DNA of 32,589 nt from Coriobacteriales bacterium. Its GTDB lineage: Bacteria; Actinomycetota; Coriobacteriia; Coriobacteriales; UBA8131. Position 1 is the first letter of the stretch, and each line of letters starts with the position of its first letter. The notes under the pieces are model-generated. The model was given only the letters and a program-made list of their open reading frames with translations, was not told where the DNA came from and did not search any database. Positions 1 through 8,565 of this stretch are shown in pieces. Where the stretch lies: positions 1 through 32,589 of the forward strand of contig JAISGO010000006.1 of the NCBI GenBank assembly GCA_031263025.1. Reading direction: 5' to 3'. The translations under genes and the position numbers were made by a program.

Positions 1-2
1 AC

Positions 3-992
3 GGGATTTCCACGGAGCTGTGGTCAAGCTTGCTTGACAAGAAATCTTCTTATCCTCTGACCAATCGGGCGGTCTCCGGGGTCTATCCGGCAGCTTCCAC
101 TTTCAAGGCCTTCTCCAGTATGGCTGGCCTGCAGTTCGGTATCATCGGGCCGGATACCACGCACGACTGCAAGGGTTATTGGGATGCCTATGGCAAACAG
201 TGGGGCCAGAAGTGCTGGATCTATCCCGGCCATCACGGCGTCCTTGGCCTGGAGGAAGCGATCAAGCATTCCTGTGATATCTACTTCTATAATGTCGGTG
301 CCGACTTCTACAAGGCCTGGCAGGCCGAACCTGCCCAGGCGCGTGTCGATGATTACCAGAACTACGTGAAGACCTGGGGTTTTGGCAGTGTTTCCGGGAT
401 TGATCTACCTGGTGAGGCCTCTGGACGTATCCCCGATGCAGCCTGGAAGGCCCAGACTTTCGTTGACACCCCAGAAGAAGCCCAGTGGCAGCCTGGCGAT
501 ATGACCAACATGTGTATCGGACAGGGCGATATCCTGGTCACGCCGTTGCAGATCTGCAACGGCTACGCTGCGATCGCCCGTCGTCAGATGCTTACCCCAC
601 ATCTCTTCAAGTCGGCCTTGGACTCTGACGCGGCCCCCGTGGTGACCTATACCCCGATCCCGCCGACGACCACTCCAGAGGTGGTTCCCGAACATGTCAA
701 GCGGGTCGAGAGGGGTTGCGAGATGGTGGTTACCCAGACTAATCTCTTTGATGACCTACCGATCAAGGTCGCCGGGAAGAGCGGCACCGGTGAAGTTTCG
801 GGTAAAGACGACATCAGCTGGTATGTCGCCTATGGACCGGTCGAAAAGCCCAAATATTGCGTGGTCTGCGTGGTCGAGCAAGGCGGCGGTGGCTCGACTA
901 CCGCCATCCAGGGAGTGGCCCAGACTTTCGCCAAGCTCTATGACACTTCAGCAGGCTCGATCACCTTGCGTAGCGCCACCAATGAGCGCTAA
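3..992 (+). CDS. mrdA: Penicillin-binding protein 2 / peptidoglycan D,D-transpeptidase, C-terminal part (5' end outside window)
   Basis: Frame is open to the window start (GISTELWSSLLDKKSSYPLTNRAVSGVYPAASTFK). Contains the SxxK motif STFK and the KSGTGE active-site motif of PBPs. Stop overlaps the ruvC start. Confidence 0.85.
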   Translation, partial: GISTELWSSLLDKKSSYPLTNRAVSGVYPAASTFKAFSSMAGLQFGIIGPDTTHDCKGYWDAYGKQWGQKCWIYPGHHGVLGLEEAIKHSCDIYFYNVGADFYKAWQAEPAQARVDDYQNYVKTWGFGSVSGIDLPGEASGRIPDAAWKAQTFVDTPEEAQWQPGDMTNMCIGQGDILVTPLQICNGYAAIARRQMLTPHLFKSALDSDAAPVVTYTPIPPTTTPEVVPEHVKRVERGCEMVVTQTNLFDDLPIKVAGKSGTGEVSGKDDISWYVAYGPVEKPKYCVVCVVEQGGGGSTTAIQGVAQTFAKLYDTSAGSITLRSATNER

Positions 993-1530
993 ACCCACAC
1001 TTGCCAATCCGCCCTTACGGATCTTCGGCCTTGACCCCGGCCTTGCCCACACTGGTTGGGGCGTGCTCGAACAGTCCGGTAGCCGTCTGCGTGCGATTGC
1101 CTACGGTTGTGTCGTGACTGGCCCCGAAACCGAGATCAGCCTGCGTCTGCACCAGATCTTCAGCGAGGTCTCTGCCGCTATCGAGCGCTATGCTGCGCGG
1201 GAGTTCGCGATTGAGACGGTCTATCACAAGGGCAACGACCGTTCGGCTATCGCCACCGCTGAGGCTCGTGGGGCCGCCTTGGTCGCGGCCGGGGAGGCCG
1301 GTCTTAAGGTCGGCGAATATGCCCCGGCCAAGATCAAGAGTGCTGTTTGTGGTAACGGCCGGGCCGACAAGCGTCAGGTGCAGTTCATGGTGGCACGCCT
1401 GCTCGGCTTACAGCAGGAGATTAAGCCCGATCATTGCGCCGATGCCTTGGCGGCGGCGATTTGCCATGCCCATCTCCGCCATGCGCATGATTTATTGGAA
1501 CCGCCCCAACCGAGCGCGGGGCCACATTGA
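982..1530 (+). CDS. ruvC: Crossover junction endodeoxyribonuclease RuvC
   Basis: MSAKPTLANPPLRIFGLDPGLAHTGWGVLE... with FGLDPGLAHTGWG, AIETVYHKGNDRSA and DHCADALAAAICH typical of RuvC. The track ORF (694..1530) starts too early; ATG at 982 fits homology. Confidence 0.93.
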   Translation: MSAKPTLANPPLRIFGLDPGLAHTGWGVLEQSGSRLRAIAYGCVVTGPETEISLRLHQIFSEVSAAIERYAAREFAIETVYHKGNDRSAIATAEARGAALVAAGEAGLKVGEYAPAKIKSAVCGNGRADKRQVQFMVARLLGLQQEIKPDHCADALAAAICHAHLRHAHDLLEPPQPSAGPH

Positions 1531-1545
1531 GCGCTGCTCGCAGGT

Positions 1546-1574
1546 TTGACATTAACGAACAAATGTTCTATAAT
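1546..1574 (+). promoter_or_regulatory. Consensus sigma70-type promoter of ruvAB with embedded LexA (Cheo-type) SOS box
   Basis: TTGACA (1546-1551), 17-nt spacer, TATAAT (1569-1574). CGAACAAATGTTCT (1556-1569) lies between the hexamers and matches CGAAC-N4-GTTC. Confidence 0.85.
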
Positions 1575-1603
1575 AATCCTGATAGCGGAGAAGTGAGGTC
1601 GTC

Positions 1604-2185
1604 ATGATTGCCCAGTTGAGCGGGCGCCTACTGTTAAAGGATAAATCCAGCTGCGTGCTTGAAGTGGGCGGAGTCGGATTCGAGTTACAGATGTCAGCGA
1701 GCGCCTTGGCTGCTCTGCCAGCCTTGGATGCGCCGCTTACCCTTTTGACTTACCTACAGGTAAGCGACGATGCCTTGACTTTATACGGCTTTCTCAGCGA
1801 CGCTGAGAGGCATCTTTTCCGCGAGTTGATCGGCGTCTCCAAGGTCGGCTCCAAGCTTGCTTTGGGCGTGCTCTCGGCTTTTCCTCCTGATCAGCTGCAG
1901 GCGATCTTGGCTGCTGCCGACGCCAAGCGTTTGGCCGAGGCTCCCGGCATCGGCAAGAAGACGGCCGAACGCATCGTCTTGGAATTAGCGGATAAATTGG
2001 CGAGCGCCGAAAACGATGCGAAAACGCTGGCTAGTGGCACAGAGAGCGTCCAAAGCGAGGCCCACCGGGCCCTGGCCCAGATGGGTTTCAGTGAGACTGA
2101 GATCGACTTGGCCCTGCGTGACCAAAGCGGTAGCGTCGAGCAGGTCTTGACGGCTGCCCTGCAAAGCCTTGGTGGGCACCTATGA
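1604..2185 (+). CDS. ruvA: Holliday junction branch migration protein RuvA
   Basis: [31 protein letters not shown]...; [15 protein letters not shown] and [16 protein letters not shown] HhH motifs. Confidence 0.95.
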   Translation: MIAQLSGRLLLKDKSSCVLEVGGVGFELQMSASALAALPALDAPLTLLTYLQVSDDALTLYGFLSDAERHLFRELIGVSKVGSKLALGVLSAFPPDQLQAILAAADAKRLAEAPGIGKKTAERIVLELADKLASAENDAKTLASGTESVQSEAHRALAQMGFSETEIDLALRDQSGSVEQVLTAALQSLGGHL

Positions 2186-3252
2186 TATGGGAAGCTGACC
2201 AGGATATGGCCAAGGCCGCCAATAATCAGCCTCAAGCTGGCCAGTCTGCCATACTCGACCCCGGTCTGAGTAGCGAGGATCTCGGTTTTGACCGTTCCCT
2301 GCGGCCGACTCTTTTGGCGGATTATTGTGGTCAGACCAAGGTTAAAGAGAACCTCCAAGTCTTGATCGAAGCCGCCAGGAGCCGGGGTGACGTACTCGAC
2401 CATATCCTTTTCTCTGGCCCCCCGGGCCTGGGTAAGACCACCCTTTCCACCATCATCGCCAATGAGCTGGGAGTCCAGATCAAGACTACCTCAGGGCCGG
2501 CAATCGCTCGCACGGGCGATTTAGCGGCGATCCTGACCAACCTTGAGCCGGGCGACGTGCTCTTCATTGATGAGATACATCGTCTCAACCATGCAGTTGA
2601 GGAGGTCCTCTATCCGGCGATGGAGGACTTCGCTTTGGATATCGTGATCGGGGAGGGGCCGGCGGCGCGTTCGATCCGCTTGGATGTGCCACATTTCACC
2701 TTGGTGGGCGCGACCACCAGGACCGGTCTTTTGACTGGGCCCCTGCGTGATCGTTTCGGCATTGCTTTCCGCCTTGATTATTACAGCAGCGATGAGTTGA
2801 CACAGATCGTGACTCGTTCAGCTGGGCTCCTCTCGGTGGATATAGACCAGGCTGGCGCTGTTGAGATTGCTAGCCGCAGCCGAGGTACGCCGCGTCTGGC
2901 TAATCGTCTCCTTAAAAGAGTGAGGGATTTTGCCCAGGTCAAGGCCAAGGGGCAGATCGATGAAGCGGTGGCCCGGGCGGCCCTTAGCTTTTTCGAGGTC
3001 GACGAGTTGGGTTTAGATAAGACCGATCGCCGCATCCTTAGCCTGCTCACCACCACTTTCGCAGGAGATGCCGTCGGACTTTCCACGATCGCATCGGCCC
3101 TTGGCGAGAGCGCTGATGCCCTTGAGGATGTCTACGAGCCTTACCTGCTCCAATGCGGTTTGATCAAGCGCACTCCGCGCGGTCGTGTGGCCACCGCTGC
3201 AGCCTACGCCCATCTTGGCTTAGCCGCTCCGGATGCAGTTGAAGAGCCATAA
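2182..3252 (+). CDS. ruvB: Holliday junction branch migration DNA helicase RuvB
   Basis: [19 protein letters not shown], Walker [50 protein letters not shown]; overlaps ruvA by 4 nt. A downstream start is possible. Confidence 0.96.
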   Translation: MIWEADQDMAKAANNQPQAGQSAILDPGLSSEDLGFDRSLRPTLLADYCGQTKVKENLQVLIEAARSRGDVLDHILFSGPPGLGKTTLSTIIANELGVQIKTTSGPAIARTGDLAAILTNLEPGDVLFIDEIHRLNHAVEEVLYPAMEDFALDIVIGEGPAARSIRLDVPHFTLVGATTRTGLLTGPLRDRFGIAFRLDYYSSDELTQIVTRSAGLLSVDIDQAGAVEIASRSRGTPRLANRLLKRVRDFAQVKAKGQIDEAVARAALSFFEVDELGLDKTDRRILSLLTTTFAGDAVGLSTIASALGESADALEDVYEPYLLQCGLIKRTPRGRVATAAAYAHLGLAAPDAVEEP

Positions 3253-3350
3253 GTCCCGCTGCGCCTTGCTTTAAGCCGGCCAACTACCGAGATCACGACC
3301 TTGGCTTTAATATCCGTTACAATCTGTTACAGTCGAAGGAAAGGGCTAAG

Positions 3351-3803
3351 ATGTTCCAACGTGACTACCTGATGCGCATGATAGCCGAATTGATTGATGC
3401 GGTCATCCGCTCAATCAAGCGCCAGTATCCTGACGCTAAAGCGGCAATCCAGGGTATCGAGGGCGAGATCGGACGGGTCACGGATAGCGACCACAACCTC
3501 CTGCTCTCGATGGCGCCTGACTCCATGGTGGCCTACCTTGATCTAGGACATTTCCAGGCCGATAGCGCCGAGTACGTGGTGCGTTCTCTTTATTATCTAA
3601 GCGATCTCTATGCCAAGCAAGGCGACCACAGCAGTGCGAACCTACGCGCTCTCCAGGCCGACAAGCTAAGTGCGCGCTATCAGCTGGGCATCGACGCGAG
3701 CTCGGCTAGTGCAGACCAGCTGGAGAAGTTCTTCGCCTCCCCTGATGATCCTTCGGTAGAGCCCGATCCGCAGCTTTCCGCTTCGTCTTCGCAGGCGGAT
3801 TAA
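3351..3803 (+). CDS. Small hypothetical protein (resembles DUF6483-type proteins; tentative)
   Basis: 150-aa ORF preceded by an AAGGAAAGGGC SD-like tract; sequence MFQRDYLMRMIAELIDAVIRSIKRQYP... No catalytic motif recognised. Confidence 0.65.
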   Translation: MFQRDYLMRMIAELIDAVIRSIKRQYPDAKAAIQGIEGEIGRVTDSDHNLLLSMAPDSMVAYLDLGHFQADSAEYVVRSLYYLSDLYAKQGDHSSANLRALQADKLSARYQLGIDASSASADQLEKFFASPDDPSVEPDPQLSASSSQAD

Positions 3804-4317
3804 CTGCTGGCTCGAGGTGATGTGCTTGCTCTGATGGAGTGGTCTGGTCTTTGCGCTTATTGATGCGTTTGCGTGCTTCCGGGCGCACGGTATAGATGTA
3901 GCCGGTACCGAGTTTGGAAGTGCAATGGGGGCAGCGTGTCGCCTGGGCGGGGATCTCGGTGGCACAATAGGGGCAGGTCTTGATGCTAGGATCGCCATGT
4001 TGGGGCTTGCGCAGCTTGTTAATGCCCTTAATCATGAAGAAGACCACCAGGGCGATTACGAAGAAATTGATGATTGCCTGGACCAGCAGGCCGTAGTTGA
4101 AAGTGGCAGCGTCGCTGCCGATGCCCCAGGTCACTTTGAGGGTCGAGAAGTCAACCCCGCGGGTAAACAGCGAGATGAAGGGGGTGAGCAGGTTATTGAC
4201 GACGGAATTCACGATGGCGGTGAAAGCTCCGCCGACCACGATGCCGATGGAGAGGTCGATCACATTGCCACGATTGATGAAATCGCGGAACTCTCCGAGC
4301 CATTTTGGTTTTCGCAT
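3706..4317 (-). CDS. mscL: Large-conductance mechanosensitive channel MscL with C-terminal zinc ribbon
   Basis: MRKPKWLGEFRDFINRGNVIDLSIGIVVGGAFTAIVNSVVNNLLTPFISL is the MscL TM1 signature; CPYCATEIPAQATRCPHC is a zinc ribbon. Start at 4317 chosen because GGAGGGA lies just upstream (track start 4332). Confidence 0.92.
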   Translation of the reverse strand: MRKPKWLGEFRDFINRGNVIDLSIGIVVGGAFTAIVNSVVNNLLTPFISLFTRGVDFSTLKVTWGIGSDAATFNYGLLVQAIINFFVIALVVFFMIKGINKLRKPQHGDPSIKTCPYCATEIPAQATRCPHCTSKLGTGYIYTVRPEARKRINKRKDQTTPSEQAHHLEPAVNPPAKTKRKAADRALPKDHQGRRRTSPAGLH

Positions 4318-4517
4318 ATGCTTTCCCTCCATCTCGAGAAGTGAACGCAGACAAGCTACGGGTAGGCTATCTATTTTATCTTAGTGACAAAGCATGGGTC
4401 GGGGTGGATTGCGAAAGCAGCAGGCTTGCGCTCGCTTAGTGTTACAATAATCTTCTCTGTGGTGCTATTGACAGGCTACGGACGATCTGTTCAAACCTCG
4501 AGAAGAAAGTGCAAAGC

Positions 4518-6263
4518 ATGGACCATCTACTGAGCAAGTTTTGCCCGCGCATAGACTTTGATTCCTATGAGGACTTCTTCGTTAATTTTAAGATCAAGGT
4601 TCCCCAGGATTTCAATTTCGGCTATGACGTCGTCGATGAATGGGCGGCAGTCGAACCGGACAAGGTTGCTCTGGTATGGTGCGATGATGAATGCAAGACG
4701 CCGGGAGAGGGGGCGCCACATGAACGTGTCTTCACTTTCAGCGATGTCTCCCGTCTCTCCAACCAAATGGTAAACGTCTTGCGTGGCCAGGGCATCAAGA
4801 AAGGCGATGTCTGCATGGTCATGCTGCGCCAGCGCTATGAATACTGGATCTGTGCGGTCGCCTTGCATAAATTGGGCGCGACCATCATTCCCGCTACTAC
4901 CCAGCTCTCGGCCAAAGACATCGTCTACCGGGCCAACGCTTCGGGCGCTAAGCTGATCATCGCCCATGATGACCCCTATGTCCATGAGCAGATCGAGTGT
5001 GCCCGCAACCAGGCCGAGGGCCTGCAGTTGGTAATCGGCGTTGATTCCCCCGACGGCCTGATTAACGGGGGCGATGGCTGTTTGAAAGACGGCTGGCTTG
5101 ATTTCGACCAGCTTATGGCAGGTGCCTCCGAGCAGTGGCAGCGCCCGGCGTCGGATTCGCCTGATGCGGTGCACAATGACGACATTATGTTGATATATTT
5201 CACCAGCGGGACGACTGGTCTAGCCAAGATGGTGATGCACAGCTTCACCCATCCTTTGGGCCACATCATGACCGCCAAATACTGGCAGCAGGTCCAAGAG
5301 AACAAATTGCACATGAGCGTCAGTGACTCTGGTTGGGCGAAGTTCGGTTGGGGCAAGATCTACGGTCAGTGGATTTGTGGTGCGGCGGTCTTCGCCTATG
5401 ACAATGTCAAGTTCCATGCCACCGAGCTGTTACAGAAAGTGCAGGACTACCAAGTCACGACTTTCTGTGTGCCACCGACTATGTACCGCTTCATGCTTCA
5501 AGAGGATCTCTCTAAGTTCGACCTTTCCTGTGTGCAGAACTTCACCACGGCGGGCGAGCCGCTTAATGCCGACGTCTCCCTGCGCTGGGAGAAGTTCACT
5601 GGCAAGAAGATCCGTGAGGGCCTTGGCCAGAGCGAGGGGCCGGTGTTGATCGCCACCCAGCCCTGGCTTGAGCCCAAGCCAGGATCGACCGGCAAGCCTA
5701 TGCCCTTGCTCGGGATCAAACTCCTTGATAACGATGGCCACGAGGTCGACGAAGGCGAGGAAGGCAATATTTGCGTGACGGGGCTGCGCCAGCACTATCC
5801 GCCTGGACTTTTCGTAGGCTATTACAAAGACGCAGCTAAGACCGCCGAAGCCGTCGGCGGAGAATATTACAACCTACACGACGTTGCCTGGTTCGACTCC
5901 GAGGGCTACTTCCATTTCGTGGGGCGTTCTGACGATGTGATCAAGTGCTCTGGCTATCGCATCTCGCCTTTCGAGGTAGAGTCGGTCTTGGTCGAGCATC
6001 CAGCGGTGCTGGAGTGCGCGGTGACCGCTGCGCCTGACCCAGTGCGCGGCAAAGTAGTCAAGGCCACCATCCAGCTGTCCCGCGGCTATTCGGCTTCTGA
6101 CGAGCTCAAGAAAGAGCTGCAAGATTATGTCAAACATACCACGGCCCCCTACAAGTACCCCAGGATCGTGGAATTCGTCGATGAGCTGCCCAAGACCATC
6201 GGTGGCAAGATCAAACGGGCGAAGATACGCACTGAGGACGAAGGTGGTACTTTTGACGAGTGA
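4518..6263 (+). CDS. AMP-forming acyl-CoA synthetase (acetyl/medium-chain acyl-CoA synthetase-like)
   Basis: Adenylate-forming motifs YFTSGTTGLAKMVMH, GQSEGPV, and C-terminal GRSDDVIKCSGYRISPFEVE and KTIGGKIKRAKIR. ATG at 4518 (MDHLL) preferred over 4509. Confidence 0.88.
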   Translation: MDHLLSKFCPRIDFDSYEDFFVNFKIKVPQDFNFGYDVVDEWAAVEPDKVALVWCDDECKTPGEGAPHERVFTFSDVSRLSNQMVNVLRGQGIKKGDVCMVMLRQRYEYWICAVALHKLGATIIPATTQLSAKDIVYRANASGAKLIIAHDDPYVHEQIECARNQAEGLQLVIGVDSPDGLINGGDGCLKDGWLDFDQLMAGASEQWQRPASDSPDAVHNDDIMLIYFTSGTTGLAKMVMHSFTHPLGHIMTAKYWQQVQENKLHMSVSDSGWAKFGWGKIYGQWICGAAVFAYDNVKFHATELLQKVQDYQVTTFCVPPTMYRFMLQEDLSKFDLSCVQNFTTAGEPLNADVSLRWEKFTGKKIREGLGQSEGPVLIATQPWLEPKPGSTGKPMPLLGIKLLDNDGHEVDEGEEGNICVTGLRQHYPPGLFVGYYKDAAKTAEAVGGEYYNLHDVAWFDSEGYFHFVGRSDDVIKCSGYRISPFEVESVLVEHPAVLECAVTAAPDPVRGKVVKATIQLSRGYSASDELKKELQDYVKHTTAPYKYPRIVEFVDELPKTIGGKIKRAKIRTEDEGGTFDE

Positions 6264-6300
6264 TTTTTGATTGAGGCAGGTGTCTTCGCGTCTTTCTATA

Positions 6301-6376
6301 CCGGGAACACTTAAAATTGCCTCGCTTCTGCTTACGAATGCATATATCACCTCAAGGCAATTTTAAGTGTTCCCGA
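6301..6376. repeat. 76-bp TA-flanked inverted-repeat element (MITE-like or bidirectional hairpin)
   Basis: CGGGAACACTTAAAATTGCC (6302-6321) and its exact reverse complement GGCAATTTTAAGTGTTCCCG (6356-6375), plus one more inner pair (6322/6355). TA at 6299-6300 and 6377-6378. Confidence 0.8.
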
Positions 6377-6437
6377 TAGGGGTTGGGCTATATAAGGTGT
6401 CCCTGCCGTGCGTGGCACAGGCATGAGGCAAGACTGC

Positions 6438-7298
6438 TTAGTAGGGGAGCTCCTCACCGGTGAGCATCCGGTAGACTTGCTTGTACTTATTGGTGGTCTC
6501 GGTGATGACCGCATCGGGTAATACCGGCGGCTGGCCCTGACGATCCCAGTTAGCGTCTAGCCAATCACGTACGTACTGTTTATCAAAAGAAGGTTGGCTC
6601 AGGCCGACCTGATATTGCTGGGCTGGCCAAAAGCGGGAAGAGTCAGGGGTAAGAACCTCGTCGGCCAAGACCACCTTGCCCTCCTCGTCCAGACCGAACT
6701 CGAACTTAGTATCGGCGATGATGATACCCTTGTCGGCCGCATAATCGGCGGCCGTCTGATAGATCTTAAGGGTCAGGTCACGTACTTGGCTGGCATAGTC
6801 TGCGCCCAGCAGCTCTACCGAGCGTTGGTAGTTGATGTTCTCATCGTGTTCGCCGATCTCGGCTTTGGTCGAAGGAGTGTAGATCGGCTGGGGGAGCTTG
6901 GCGGAGTTCTCCAGCCCGGCGACTAGCTCGATGCCGCAGACGCTGCCGCTGCGTTGATATTCTTTAAGGGCGCTGCCGGCGAGGTAGCCGCGCACGATGC
7001 ATTCCACCGGAAGCATCTTCAACTTCTTCACGATCATGAAGCGCCCCGCCAAGGCAGCCTTGTCTGCAGCGAATTCTGCCGGCAGGTCAGTCGGGTCAGT
7101 GGAGATCAGGTGGTTGGGCACGTCTTTCAAAAGCTTAAACCAAAACAGGGAAAGCTGGGTCAGGACTTGGCCCTTGGCGGGAATCAGGCTGGGTAGGATG
7201 TAGTCGAAAGCGCTGATCCGATCGGTTGCCTCGAAAAGCAAACGGTCTCCCAAATCGTAGATGTTGCGCACTTTACCTTGGGCGGATGGTTTAAGCAT
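6438..7298 (-). CDS. purC: Phosphoribosylaminoimidazole-succinocarboxamide synthase
   Basis: GKVRNIYDLGDRLLFEATDRISAFDYILPSLIPAKGQVL, VECIVRGYLAGSALKEY, IIADTKFEFG, LADEVLTPDSSRFW are PurC signatures. Confidence 0.96.
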   Translation of the reverse strand: MLKPSAQGKVRNIYDLGDRLLFEATDRISAFDYILPSLIPAKGQVLTQLSLFWFKLLKDVPNHLISTDPTDLPAEFAADKAALAGRFMIVKKLKMLPVECIVRGYLAGSALKEYQRSGSVCGIELVAGLENSAKLPQPIYTPSTKAEIGEHDENINYQRSVELLGADYASQVRDLTLKIYQTAADYAADKGIIIADTKFEFGLDEEGKVVLADEVLTPDSSRFWPAQQYQVGLSQPSFDKQYVRDWLDANWDRQGQPPVLPDAVITETTNKYKQVYRMLTGEELPY

Positions 7299-8529
7299 GA
7301 TTGAAGATCCTTACTAGTGTATAGTCCTTATCGACGATGTTAGTATACAGCACCAGGTTATCGAAATTTTGAGTGGAAGCCAAGCAATCCCCATAAGAGG
7401 CCGCGCCTTCGGGAGCGGCAATCACGAAAGCTGTTGCCTTGGCTAGGTTGTAGCCAACGATGTTCTTGCTCGATTTGCCGATCAATGATCCGTTCCAGAG
7501 TAGGGGCAGGCCGGCGGGTTGTTTGTTGACGTAGAAGTAGTTGGCGCCGTTTTCGAGGTAACTACCGAACTTTCCCAGGTTGTCGATGTTGGCATAAGTT
7601 GCGTCCACTGTCCAGATGAAGCCGCTCGGCGTGTAGCTGGCCGCTGACGGTTTGTAGCCGCTGGGCAGAACTTGTATCTCAGTGGGGGTCAAGGTTTGGG
7701 CGGAGAGCGCGGTTAGTTGGTAGAGCACACTTGTGCTGTCGGCGCGTGGAATGATGGTGACGAAGTCACCGTTGATGTTGACTTCGCCGAGCATCCGGCC
7801 GTGCGAGGTATAGGCGATTTGGGGGCTGGAACCAAGCTGGCAAGCCTTTAGCAGCGAATCTTGTTTGGTGGCGTTGCCGCTGAGGGAGGGCATCACCGTC
7901 CAGAACAAGGTAGACCCCCAAGCCGCGATGGTGGGCGGGTCCCAGTTGACATCGCCACTGTCTAATTTTTGGGTCATAACGAGTCCGCTTGAGGGATACT
8001 GCGTGGTCGCACTGCGCACCTGCGCGGCGAATACCGCCCAAGCGCCGGATTCGAGGTTCTGCTCCACCCAAATCAGGTCGGCACCTGCACCGGCCACATC
8101 ATAGATGGTATAACCTTGGCTGGCCAAGGTGGCTTGGGGAAGCAGGCTCTCTAAGGCACCGTTTTGCAGATTAAGGCAGGAAAGTTGGGTCAGGATGTCA
8201 GGGCTTGCCCCAGGGTGGAGTACGAAAGCGGTATGGTCGCCTGTCTGGGTGACCAAGGACCCAGCAGGGAGCTTGCAGCTTTGCGATAACTGTAGGTAAT
8301 AACCGGTCTGGTCTGAGGCAAAATCGGTTGAATAGAGCAGTTTGGCGTTATCTGGGTCGAGTTGGCTGACTTGGGCGGTGGGGAAATCCGCTTTGATCTG
8401 GGCGAGCGGATCCTTACTGTCGCCGCTTTGTTTGCCGCCGCTCGAACACCCGCTTAAAGCTAAGGCAACGCCGCCGAGCATGGTCATCTGGAGCAGCCTT
8501 CGCCGGCTTATCTTGATAGAAGATATCAT
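7291..8529 (-). CDS. Predicted Tat-exported lipoprotein of unknown function
   Basis: MISSIKISRRRLLQMTMLGGVALALSGCSSGG: twin-arginine-like signal plus lipobox LSGC. Start at 8529 instead of track 8691; stop overlaps the purC start (ATGCTTAA). Confidence 0.78.
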   Translation of the reverse strand: MISSIKISRRRLLQMTMLGGVALALSGCSSGGKQSGDSKDPLAQIKADFPTAQVSQLDPDNAKLLYSTDFASDQTGYYLQLSQSCKLPAGSLVTQTGDHTAFVLHPGASPDILTQLSCLNLQNGALESLLPQATLASQGYTIYDVAGAGADLIWVEQNLESGAWAVFAAQVRSATTQYPSSGLVMTQKLDSGDVNWDPPTIAAWGSTLFWTVMPSLSGNATKQDSLLKACQLGSSPQIAYTSHGRMLGEVNINGDFVTIIPRADSTSVLYQLTALSAQTLTPTEIQVLPSGYKPSAASYTPSGFIWTVDATYANIDNLGKFGSYLENGANYFYVNKQPAGLPLLWNGSLIGKSSKNIVGYNLAKATAFVIAAPEGAASYGDCLASTQNFDNLVLYTNIVDKDYTLVRIFNHA

Positions 8530-8533
8530 TTTG

Positions 8534-8551
8534 TCGTATAGTATTATACGA
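8534..8551. promoter_or_regulatory. Palindrome in divergent promoter region
   Basis: TCGTATA-GTAT-TATACGA, 7-bp perfect arms; contains TATAAT on the minus strand (8548-8543). Located in the 36-bp gap between divergent genes. Confidence 0.55.
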
Positions 8552-8565
8552 GGAAAGAAGGATAA

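Noticed and set aside
694-981. N-terminal extension of the ruvC ORF (track start 694)
   Set aside because: Overlaps the PBP2 coding region out of frame; the RuvC signature starts after ATG 982.
6389-6420. Hairpin CCTGCC...GGCACAGG as a purC terminator
   Set aside because: Imperfect stem with a bulge and no T-tract in the purC direction; too weak to call as a feature.
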